Below are positions 20,556 through 29,028 of a stretch of DNA of 35,539 nt, piece by piece. Source of the DNA: Fragilaria radians. Taxonomy: Eukaryota > Bacillariophyta > Fragilariophyceae > Fragilariales > Fragilariaceae. Each line of letters starts with the position of its first letter. Position 1 is the stretch's first letter. The notes below the pieces were generated by a model, which did no database searches, was not told the DNA's origin, and saw nothing but the letters and a program-made list of their open reading frames with translations. The position numbers and the translations under genes were made by a program. The DNA is taken from the NCBI GenBank assembly GCA_900642245.1, contig CAAAJI010000042.1:117156-152694 (forward strand), read 5' to 3'.

Positions 20556-21194
20556 AGTCAAAAACAACTGTAATGCTAGTCAATAGAAATGTAACATTGT
20601 GAAGAAAACTATCCGTTATCAATTTGAATTGGAGCCTAATATGATTGGAAAGAAAAGCATGAATGACAATCACAATCTACATTAGATCATACCCAAGTAC
20701 TGCTTGCTCTCTTTAGTGCAAAATTTCTAGGACTACAAGTAAGCTTGTAGATCATGAGACATTCAAATGATGCTTTGGAAAGGAATTGAAACAAAACTCT
20801 GGGCGCCCTTTGTCTTATGAACATCGTGTAACTGGAATGCATGACTCAGAAAAGCAAATAAAATATTTGGAGATTTGCTATGAATAAAGGATATATCAGG
20901 ATCAACTATCCATTGGAACAGGTTCATAACGGTTTTATAAATCTCTTTGCTATCAAATTAGATCCAGGGGTTAGGGGTTAGGTACTTGAAGAAATTTGAA
21001 TCCTGAAAAGAAGGATCATAAATGTGAAAATTTAATTGTGAAAATTGTTGTGGATGGACCACTTCACTTTTTACTGGAATAATTTAGGAATGATTTTACA
21101 TTTTCAAATACGTGTAATTCCTCTAGAAATTTAGTGATGATCTCAATTCTGGTTGAATCGCTATACCATTCAAATCATGACTTTTTTCTTCCCC
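20556..21194. repeat. right-edge block of copy B, nearly identical to 9650-10287
   Basis: Here the block is continuous with the unique sequence holding the 3' end of the RABL6-like gene. It includes a two-unit telomere-like GGGGTTAGGGGTTAGG (also in copy A), too short to mean a telomere. No coding signal. Confidence 0.85.
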
Positions 21195-21321
21195 AAGATT
21201 TTACACGATTTCATAGTAAATGATCTACTGATTTGTGAAGGTAAGGGAGAGAATAAATACCATGAGAGCAAAGATCAAGATTCAATGAATGAGTACAAGA
21301 TACTGAAATCATTCATCACAT

Positions 21322-23859
21322 TCATAATGCTTGACTTTTTTTGCTCTTCTTCTTTGTTGATTTCTTCTCACTTTTTTGCTTTTTAGCCTTTTTCACTTTT
21401 CTCGCGGAATCATCTCTTGGCTCAGAAATGGACTCACTTTCAAGCATTAGCTTTGCTTGTTTTTCTGCCTCTTGAATAGCTGCTAAAATCTCTGAACTCA
21501 ACGATTTATCTTGAAGACTTGTGGATTCAATATTTTCCTCCATCACTTCCTGATTGCGATATTGAATATCCTCTGATGATTGTTTCGTACTTGTTTCCAG
21601 AAAGGAGGAGTCTTCAATCATATATTCATCATCATTGTCTTCTTTTTCAAGACTCATTACAGAATGCAGTGGTGTGCTTTGAATCATATAGTCATCATCG
21701 TCATCTTCATCTTCAATAACCATTGCTTTGTTACTGAAAAATGAGTGCTGTGGATGTCGCGATAAATCGTTTGACTCGTAAGCTTTCTCCCGATTTTCAT
21801 TTTCCTCATTCATTGATGGACTAAGTTGATCCACTTCGTCTACTTGATTTTCTTTCGTTTCAATCAAGCTTGAAGATGAAATATCCGATGCACTCACTGC
21901 ATCATCTCGCAAAGCAGCTCTACAAGGAGAATCTTCATTTTCTTCAACAATTTCATGGTGATCTTGATCAGTTAAAAGTTTTGAATCAGAAGCATCTGAA
22001 GGAGTACCCTCGGAGAATGACTTTAGCACTACCTTTGGTCTTGAAGCGTTGATAACAGCCGGATCCTTTTCGCTGTCTGAATTGTTCAGCTTGGTATTGC
22101 ATTCCTCCTCAGAGTAGGTGCCCTCCATTCTTTTTTTATGCTCTTCCCCCTCGGAAACTATCGAGTGTTCTGAACTTTCCAAGTCAAAATCATCTGATTC
22201 CCAACCATTTTGTTCTATATTCTCTTCCGATCCTTGATCTGAAGTATTCGAGGTAGCTTCATCATTGCTTTTTGTTGAATGATTTGTACTAGTATCGAGA
22301 TCAATACTATTTTCGTTATCACCTTGATCCCGATTGATGTCCATTCTCTCTGGCAGAGGAGTTTTGTTGGATGGAGAATGAGGAGGATCTGAAGAAAGTG
22401 AAGAACTTTTGAATCTCGTGGGAAGTCCTGCATCGGACTGATTTTGGAATCTATTAAAATTGGATTTTGAATCTGTATCCTTATTCAATGCAGCAACTTT
22501 GTTCACGTTGCGCTTTTCTTCGTTGAGATATTCCATTTTAGGATTTGTAGCTTGTGTGTCATTAGGCTCAGATAGCATCGTTGATTCAATTTTGGTTTCC
22601 ATGGTTTCATTTTTGTTGCCTCCATGAATTGATCTTGAGGTAGTGCCGCGTCCAGAAGACTGTTGCTCAGCATCATGAACAGTAGCATTTTGCTGATAAG
22701 AATTAGCTGCTGTCATGCGCTTTCCCGTATCATCATAATAGAAATCATCTTCATCATCATCTGATGTCTGTGAGGTAATTTTCCCTTTCGCTTGTGATTG
22801 CCAACTGTTATCCATATCATCGTCATCGGCAAAAAAATCTTCCAAGGTCTGCACGTTTCCCAATCGCTTCGAAGGAAATATCATAGATTTTTCTTGAGAG
22901 TTTCTCTTGATGTTTTGATGGAATGTTCGACGTGGTATTGGATCCACTTCTGTGGACGTTGGCGTTCTTGATGATTCAAGTGGGATTGGAATTTTTGCTG
23001 GTGATTGGATTGACGAAGATCGATTAAGAAGCGCTACAAACTCCTCGTACGACATGTCTTTATTGCTTTGATTGATCTGCCGCGATGCTTTTTCGACCTC
23101 CTTCAGTTGATCCTCCAAGTGTTGCTGCTTCCGGTACAAGTACGATTGATATATGAAATTATGCAACGACGCAAGGCCATAACAGTTTTTGAGAGATGTG
23201 ACAATGGTCTTACGAAGACCAGTAAACATTGCTGTCCCTTGTAAATTCGTCATAGGAGCATCCTGAATCCAAGTTTTCACATCTTCTTCAGATACTTGTG
23301 ACGTATTGCTTTTGTCTTGTTGATCTCGAAAGTTTAATAGTATACAGATAGAAGTGTTTCGTCGTTTCGATAAAAATGACAAAGTTCTAAGGAGATATGA
23401 TTTCAATTGATCTGGATCATGTTGAGGGTTTAGCATGATGATGCCAAAATCAAGGTTATCTGGCACATCTTCTCTCATTTCGACTTGAAGTTGAATGCGC
23501 TCCCCCCAAGTTGGACCAGGGGCATGATATGGTATGACGATTCTTTGATTCCCATTGGAATCTCTCAATTTCATCTCTTTTCTACTATCTTCATCATTAT
23601 ATGAAGCTTCATGAAAGGGATCCTTCCCTTCAAGTCGTTTAAGTAGTGTCCGTTTACCTGATGACGGCAATCCCAAAATTATGCCACTATATAAAATAGG
23701 AGTTCGTTGAGGCAATGTTGAGCAACCAACAGAAGTCACATCATTCAATCGATGTTTTGCATGACGCTTTGGAGCATGCTTCTTTGTTGGAGAAGTTGCT
23801 ATGGTGGGAACTTGTGACTCTTCATGCTGTTCCAACAGAACAGATTCAGTTGTACCCAT
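21322..23859 (-). CDS. RABL6/PARF-like GTPase-related protein (845 aa)
   Basis: Start chosen at the ATG complementary to 23857-23859. The frame extends 24 codons further up (to 23931), but that part looks like 5' leader, and this Met gives MGTTESV, a fitting N-myristoylation signal. An N-terminal GTPase-like domain covers about residues 52-230. It has a P-loop GLPSSGKR (63-70, where Arg replaces the usual Ser/Thr, Thr being next) and NFRD (176-179) at the NKxD position, as RABL6 has NYRD. A coiled stretch follows (YRKQQHLEDQLKEVEKASRQ). VQTLEDFFADDDDMDNSW (336-353) matches the VQSVEDFVPDDRLDRSF block of RABL6. The rest is acidic and Ser-rich and ends in a Lys-rich tail, as in animal RABL6, which has roles in cell proliferation. 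No intron. Shares a short upstream region with the FAM136A gene. Confidence 0.8.
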   Translation of the reverse strand: MGTTESVLLEQHEESQVPTIATSPTKKHAPKRHAKHRLNDVTSVGCSTLPQRTPILYSGIILGLPSSGKRTLLKRLEGKDPFHEASYNDEDSRKEMKLRDSNGNQRIVIPYHAPGPTWGERIQLQVEMREDVPDNLDFGIIMLNPQHDPDQLKSYLLRTLSFLSKRRNTSICILLNFRDQQDKSNTSQVSEEDVKTWIQDAPMTNLQGTAMFTGLRKTIVTSLKNCYGLASLHNFIYQSYLYRKQQHLEDQLKEVEKASRQINQSNKDMSYEEFVALLNRSSSIQSPAKIPIPLESSRTPTSTEVDPIPRRTFHQNIKRNSQEKSMIFPSKRLGNVQTLEDFFADDDDMDNSWQSQAKGKITSQTSDDDEDDFYYDDTGKRMTAANSYQQNATVHDAEQQSSGRGTTSRSIHGGNKNETMETKIESTMLSEPNDTQATNPKMEYLNEEKRNVNKVAALNKDTDSKSNFNRFQNQSDAGLPTRFKSSSLSSDPPHSPSNKTPLPERMDINRDQGDNENSIDLDTSTNHSTKSNDEATSNTSDQGSEENIEQNGWESDDFDLESSEHSIVSEGEEHKKRMEGTYSEEECNTKLNNSDSEKDPAVINASRPKVVLKSFSEGTPSDASDSKLLTDQDHHEIVEENEDSPCRAALRDDAVSASDISSSSLIETKENQVDEVDQLSPSMNEENENREKAYESNDLSRHPQHSFFSNKAMVIEDEDDDDDYMIQSTPLHSVMSLEKEDNDDEYMIEDSSFLETSTKQSSEDIQYRNQEVMEENIESTSLQDKSLSSEILAAIQEAEKQAKLMLESESISEPRDDSARKVKKAKKQKSEKKSTKKKSKKSQAL

Positions 23860-24068
23860 CACACTGTACTTGTGAACCTTACTTGTGTGCGCATACAAAG
23901 CGTGCGATGAAAAACGAAAAGAAAAAATCAACTCCGACTGTATCTAACATTATACCATATGGTTTGGATTCTTTTTCACTTTTTTCTATTGGTGGTGGTA
24001 AAAGCCTTCTAGTGACATTACGCCTTAACAACAAAAACAACAACGATAACTACGAGCTTTGATCCGAA
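23860..24068. promoter_or_regulatory. 209-bp intergenic region between divergent genes
   Basis: The RABL6-like gene and the FAM136A gene start back to back, so both promoters and both leaders must lie in or overlap these 209 bp. No TATA box stands out. An upstream ATG for FAM136A at 23909 is followed by a poly-Lys-type frame, and a 115-codon plus frame ending at 24062 is probably a chance frame opposite the RABL6-like N-terminus. Confidence 0.5.
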
Positions 24069-24719
24069 ATGTCATCCGCTGCAACTCAAGCAAGAGTACA
24101 AGAATTGAACCTCAAAATTGAAAGTGAAGCTCGGAATGTATTAGATGGTATTGACCGACATTGGTTACGGAATGTTGCCAAGTCATCCTATAAGTGTGTT
24201 TTAACATGCTATGATAAAGCAGGAACGACTGGTAGCTCCGAATCACTAGACAATTGTAGTCGGAATTGTCAAGTCAAGTTTCAGCATGCCAATTCGATTG
24301 TACAAAATGTGCGTTGGTACTTTTTTTTCCAAATTCATTCGACGAATCCGATCCAATACTTGCATTTCCATGGTCGTCTCTCCATTGACGTCTATCATGT
24401 TATCAAGGTTTGGAAGGCACACAGTGTTAAGCTATGTTGCAACTTTTTATCTTTGAATAATCTTTGCTAACTTCTTTCTTCCTTTCTCCTACCACCTTAG
24501 GAAACAGCGCAATTTCAAAACCGTCTGAATCGTGCCATGATGGATTGTCACGATCAAGCACGTGACATGATTAAGCCTGGTATGGAAAATGATCCTACAA
24601 TGATTGCCAAGATTGAAAGTCATGCTATATCCTGCATGTCCAAAACTGTAGATTCACACATTCAACTTTTGCGACCGATGAAAGATCGAATTATTAACGA
24701 AATGAAAAAGCTAGACTAA
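24069..24719 (+). CDS. FAM136A: FAM136A homologue, mitochondrial intermembrane-space type (152 aa, one intron)
   Basis: Exon 1 is 24069-24308, the intron 24309-24500 (192 nt, GTGCGT to a pyrimidine-rich CCACCTTAG), and exon 2 24501-24719, joined in phase 0. The joined product matches FAM136A along its length. Four helices are arranged as two hairpins of the CX3C type that fold in the mitochondrial intermembrane space through Mia40. The first hairpin is complete: C43-x3-C47 and C63-x3-C67. In the second hairpin only the inner cysteines remain (C96 and C125); the outer ones are Ala92 and Thr129. The C-terminus DSHIQLLRPM is like DDHMHLIPTM of the human protein. No cleavable presequence, as expected. 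The intron position falls between the two hairpins. Confidence 0.88.
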
Positions 24720-25739
24720 TTGTTATTCACTTCTATGCTAACCTATCGAAATTACGGAAAAACATTCTTCTTATGATGTATATGATATCGCTGATGCATG
24801 TATATACTTTATTACTGTGTCTACACTCCGAATCAAAGTTTGTCAAAGGATTGTAAAATCATGTTGTTCTGCTATATCCGAATTATTCGTCTAAACATTA
24901 TAGCACCAATCATAAGTGGACTCAACTCCTCAACATGTTCTATCTAATAGAGAACAAACGACTGAGTTATTGTAAATTGAAAAGGCGGGTGACAAAAAGG
25001 CTTTGTATGGAAAATTTTCATTTGCAGCCTGTCGTTATGAATGATCCACATCAGTAACGCATTTTTCCAATGACACGAAAAATGTAGGCATGATGTACCT
25101 TTTTTAGTAAGCCCAATCTACCGGCTAAGAATTGTTAAAATTGTTCTCAATCATAATCTTGTTGATCAATAAAATGAGTTTTCCTAATTCACAATTACAC
25201 TTTTTTCGTTCTTATCTTGTGCATTTACAGCATTGAGTTATGAAACAAGCGATATATCAAAGCCAAGAGGGATTTTGCGTAACGTTGATCAGTCTTTATA
25301 ATTTTACCAGAGAATGGATCCTCTGGGCCTAAAACCACATTTTCTTTGGAAATCTCTTTTAAACTTTTAAATTCCAATTAAATGTATTCTAGCCTTTACC
25401 TGATGAAGAATCATAAGTGCTTAGTCTGATATATACTTTCGAAGCGCAAAACCAAGGCTTCCATTTGCATCTTAATTGAACCTTTCAGATCCTGCAAATA
25501 AAAATCAAATGGTTGAAAATGATCTCATTCAATTATATTCATGAAATTTTTTTTTGTTAGCCTGATTGAAGTGAACAACTTTCAGTAGAAAAAGTCAAAT
25601 CATGGACAAGTGCCATAACTTACAATTCTCCAATGGAAAGTGAAAGTGCATCAATTAGATTTGACGAATTCCGTTCATTGTAATAATCCCACAAGGTTCA
25701 TGAAGAGGGGAATAAGGAATCTGAACGCGAAAATTCTCA
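24720..25739. other. intergenic, with a possible unresolved small gene on the minus strand
   Basis: The left part (24720-25220) holds no coding signal. At 25225-25360 the minus strand has an open, protein-like frame ending in TAA at 25225-25227. It contains EISKENVVLGPEDPFSGK, then IIKTDQRYAKSLLALIYR. Between about 25380 and 25640 several GT/AG pairs could connect it to further exons, for example GCAG ending at 25494 and a GTAAGT donor near 25633. I could not find one model that keeps an open frame with an ATG. Treat it as a candidate only. Confidence 0.3.
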
Positions 25740-25787
25740 ATGTCGGGGGATGAAAGTTTCAAAAAAATGTATAGATATGTCCAGTAA
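25740..25787 (+). promoter_or_regulatory. short upstream reading frame overlapping the histone-fold gene start
   Basis: ATG at 25740, 15 codons, TAA at 25785-25787. It is out of frame with the main gene and overlaps both candidate start codons. If the transcript begins upstream of 25740 this would lower translation from 25750. Its existence is seen; its use is unproven. Confidence 0.3.
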
Positions 25788-26283
25788 TGAAGATGAAGGG
25801 GATGTATCAGCGGCTGCTGTGATAGATGAATATGATGAAGAAGATGAGGAAGAGGAAGTCATAGTTGCAGAATCTGTGGACGATGAAGATGAAGTAATGA
25901 CTATAAAGTCGGAGCAAACCTACTACTATGATGAGGATGATTCCAAGCGATCCCAGGGTGGTGGATCAAGTCACGGAAAGCGGAAACAACGTGGAGGACC
26001 TCCTCCAGGGTGTCGAAAGGGGCGAACTCCTGCAGTTCAGGGATTGTCAATTCCTTTCCGAGCCATGAAGAGGACTATGAAAATGGACCCAGATATTGGG
26101 ACTGTACAAAACGAGGCAGCGATTGTAACAACATTTGCGGCAGAATTATTTGTTAAAAAATTGGCAACCCAAAGTCACATGATTGCTAAAAATAAAGGAC
26201 GAAACACAATACGCTATGAAGATGTCGCCGAAGCTAGGACAAAGGATCCAGCTTTAGCATTCCTAGAAATGCTATTGCCATAA
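25750..26283 (+). CDS. histone-fold protein of the CHRAC15/Dpb3(POLE4)/NF-YC type (177 aa)
   Basis: The C-terminal histone fold, about residues 98-165, reads LSIPFRAMKRTMKMDPDI, then TVQNEAAIVTTFAAELFVKKLA, then NKGRNTIRYEDVAEA. This is the H2A/NF-YC-like pattern shared by CHRAC15, Dpb3/POLE4 and DRAP1, which pair with an H2B-like partner in chromatin remodelling, DNA polymerase epsilon or transcription. The N-terminal 65 residues are very acidic. A basic GKRKQRGGPPPGCRKGR linker follows. The start is uncertain: Met1 (25750) or Met10 (25777, MSSNEDEGD). A 15-codon upstream frame (25740-25787) overlaps both. No intron. The stop at 26281-26283 is 4 bp from the stop of the convergent PC4 gene. 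Which subfamily it belongs to needs a phylogeny. Confidence 0.8.
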   Translation: MKVSKKCIDMSSNEDEGDVSAAAVIDEYDEEDEEEEVIVAESVDDEDEVMTIKSEQTYYYDEDDSKRSQGGGSSHGKRKQRGGPPPGCRKGRTPAVQGLSIPFRAMKRTMKMDPDIGTVQNEAAIVTTFAAELFVKKLATQSHMIAKNKGRNTIRYEDVAEARTKDPALAFLEMLLP

Positions 26284-26287
26284 AAAA

Positions 26288-26840
26288 TTATAGTTTTCGT
26301 TTAGACTTTTTGATTTCATTCTCAATAGCACCAGATTGCACAATTTTATGTAAAACCGCATACTGTTCTTCAGTTAATGAGATGCCCTTTTTCCCTGGTA
26401 ATGCCTTCCCATTCTTTTCGTACATCTAAGCAATGGAAACATCCAGTAAATCAAATATTCTATATCAGAACTAAAATCGACATAAACGAATTACGTACCT
26501 CTCGAATATCGACCAATACATTCCCCTTGAATGATCGTACAGTGATACGGCGTTGCGTTGATAGTTCCCAATAAGTGTCACCTTCGCTATTTGATTTAGT
26601 TGAGATATTGATTAACTTTGAGGAATCTTTCATACTCTCCGATTTTCCCTCTCTTACATCCTCCCCATCATCAAGGCATTCGCTAGATTGATCAATATTC
26701 TCGCTAATCAGTTTAATTCTTGGTTCCGCTCTTAGGGTCTTTTGCCTTTTGGAGGACGGACTTTCGTTGCACGACATGATTTCGTTGTTTAGCAAACCGG
26801 ACGAAAACTGTGGTGACAATGGAATAGTACCAGTAAGCAT
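26288..26840 (-). CDS. SUB1: PC4/Sub1 transcriptional coactivator (159 aa, one intron)
   Basis: Exon 1 is 26840-26499, the intron 26498-26426 (73 nt, GTACGT to TTGCTTAG), and exon 2 26425-26288, joined in phase 0. The first 85 residues are polar, Ser/Glu/Lys-rich, with SSKRQK; an alternative start is Met22 (26777). The C-terminal PC4 domain runs TYWELSTQRRITVRSFKGN, VLVDIRE, then across the splice MYEKNGKALPGKKGISLTEE, QYAVLHKIVQ, and ends KKSKRKL. The beta-sheet core with RxxVRxFKGxxLxDIRE and the PGKKGISL turn are diagnostic. PC4/Sub1 binds single-stranded DNA, supports RNA polymerase II transcription and acts in the nucleus. The gene is convergent with the histone-fold gene, only 4 bp between stops, so the 3' UTRs overlap. 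Confidence 0.92.
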
Positions 26841-28440
26841 AATTTAGCTATTAGGAATCATGATGCAAAAATTGCAACAAAATTAGAGTATTTCTTGAAA
26901 CGTTTTACATGCGTGAAAAAGGCAAATACTTTAGAATTATAAGGCAATATCTTGTTTTACTTTTATTTTTAACTCGGTGTATCATCTTTAATGTCTATAA
27001 TAGGGATAAAAATGGAGAGTAGGAAATAAATGTTTGTGAAAGGTTTTGGAGCATATACAATATCTTAAATTGGCAGTCATATGGTGTCTTTGTTTCTAGT
27101 TTATAATTGTCCTTTGTAACGCTTGCTCCTACGTACACTGATCTAAGCGTAAAACATATATAAGTGTTGTGTTAATAGCCAAAACGCTTTTAGTCTTTTC
27201 CACATTGCACTATTGATTATAGGAATTATGACTGTATGAATATGGCTGAGGTCGTAATTAGGAGTCATTGACCACAAAACATTTCTGAATACCAGGTCTT
27301 TTCTGATTTGCCTTACACATTTAAGCTTAGGACTTTGCTGCTGATGCTCTAAAATAATGAGAATTGATCTGATCAGCTTTCAGAAAGATAAACCATTGTT
27401 CCAATTTACCATAAGAGAACTATTCCGCACATCACTGAATGCGATTTTTTTAAAATATATATAGATTGGATATTGCTCATAATCTTTTCTTAAACGAGGT
27501 ATTATCTTCTTGATTCATACAACAAGGTATGTCAGAATACACCAACTTAGTCAAGAAACATCGAAACTTCAGTGCAATTTTACTCTGAGAGGAAAGTCAT
27601 TCAGAGCTGCTCCAATTACTATCCACAATTTGATGGTGAATTGTATGCTACTTCCTCATTAACCATGGTGCCCCTATCTGCTCCTTGTTTAAGAAAAAGG
27701 CAATTCCTACTTAGAACATTTAAGCTTAGAATCTGATTCTTCTATCAATCAAGACGCTCCCCATTTCCAGGAGTACCAAGAAGTCATTTCAGGTATGAAA
27801 AATTCTGCAACATCTCATAATATCACCTTGTCACTAATATAACGATCATGGTCAACAATACGCCTTTAAACTAACCTTGTAACATTTAAACCCAATTCAT
27901 ATGACTCACCTTTCTCCTATCACCCACATCTAGTTAGCTAAAGAGTCTTGCCTAGTTGATTGGAAACGGAAAAAAGATATACTTTGGGTTGTTGCGTTGC
28001 TTCACTTGTATGCATAGTACGCTACAACATCATGATTTATTACAAACTTATCATAGCCATGCAACCATTGAATGATTGCAAAGGCCTAGTTTCGGTATGG
28101 TAAATGGATTCACCTCCAGTATAATTGAATAAAGGCCTTCAGCTCATATATGATTCGAAAACGAGAAACATGAAACTTCTAGGATGTCAAAGAAGCAACT
28201 CATAATTATTACTGTTTTCGGAGTTGTGTTTTAATTTGAAGCTAATGCAATTTTCACTAGAGTTTTGTCATATGATTTGCTCAGGAGCCAAAAAGAATGG
28301 TTGGTTAGACAGCCACACGTTAGGGAAGTAAACAATGACTCTATGCTATAGTGCATACATTCACACGATGAAAAAAAACGTTAGCGACGTAATGGTTAAT
28401 GCGATCTAATTTTTGGAAGGAGTTTTAAAAGCTGCTGCCC
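26841..28440. other. 1.6 kb intergenic, no gene recognised
   Basis: A+T-rich. A plus-strand stretch near 27700-27800 reads EHLSLESDSSINQDAPHFQ, then EYQEVISGMKN, in one frame without ATG; it is probably chance or a decayed element. Nothing else can be supported. The 5' leaders and promoters of PC4 (left end) and the 3' UTR of NDPK (right end) lie here. Confidence 0.4.
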
Positions 28441-29028
28441 TCATTCGTATACCCAAGAAGACGAGCAGCTGGTCCACTCCGACAATCCCTCTGGAAACCA
28501 TAGTTCAATTTCCTTTTGGGCAGATTCAACAGAATCACTACCGTGGCAAACATTTCGGCCAACCTCAATGCAGAAATCACCACGGATAGTACCCATAGCA
28601 GAATCCGAAGGCATCGTAGCACCGAGCATTTTGCGTCCCTCCAAAACGACGTTACCTCCTTCCCAAACCATGGCGACAACAGGACCAGAAGTCATGTACG
28701 AAATGAGGCCCGGAAAGAACTTCTTTTCCTTCAAGTCTTCGTAATGCTTTTGCATGTGCTCAACGCCAGGAGAAGTCAATTTCATGGCGACGAGTTTGTA
28801 ACCCTTTTGTTCGAATCGCTTGATGATTTCACCAATGAGTCCTCGCTGAACGCCATCGGGCTTGATCATTATGTCTAAAAGAAAGAAATGAACATCGAAT
28901 GAGATGCGATTAATGTTATAATCTCATAGGTACTTAAAAAGAATTATGCGAGTAGCATATCAAGAGAATCATGTATTGTAACCAAAATTGAATATATCTC
29001 GATCATTTTACTCACAGGTGCGCTCCAT
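28441..29028 (-). CDS. NDK: nucleoside diphosphate kinase (148 aa, one intron)
   Basis: Exon 1 is 29028-29016 (13 nt: ATG and MERT plus one base), the intron 29014-28875 starting after base 29016 minus-strand T (GTGAGT at 29015 to TTTTAG, 140-141 nt), and exon 2 28874-28441. The splice completes a Tyr codon and gives MERTYIMIKPDGVQRG, the standard N-terminus. The enzyme moves the terminal phosphate from ATP to other nucleoside diphosphates through a phosphohistidine. All active-site residues are in place: Lys9, Tyr49, Arg85, Thr91, Arg102, Asn112 and the catalytic His115 in NVCHGSDS. The C-terminus ends WVYE, as usual. There is no transit peptide, so it is probably the cytosolic form. Without the tiny first exon the frame would start at the internal Met7 (28869) and lose the first beta strand. 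Confidence 0.95.

Noticed and set aside
23715..24062. 115-codon plus frame over the start of the RABL6-like gene
   Set aside because: Mostly opposite the RABL6-like coding sequence; ends just before the FAM136A start and has no recognisable content.
25600..25740. Minus-strand frame with FRVQIPYSPLHEP just upstream of the histone-fold gene
   Set aside because: Would overlap the start of that gene on the other strand, has no clear start and no family; probably promoter sequence open by chance.
28425..28878. Frames on both strands overlapping NDPK
   Set aside because: Shadows of the NDPK coding sequence, which is certain from its active-site residues.
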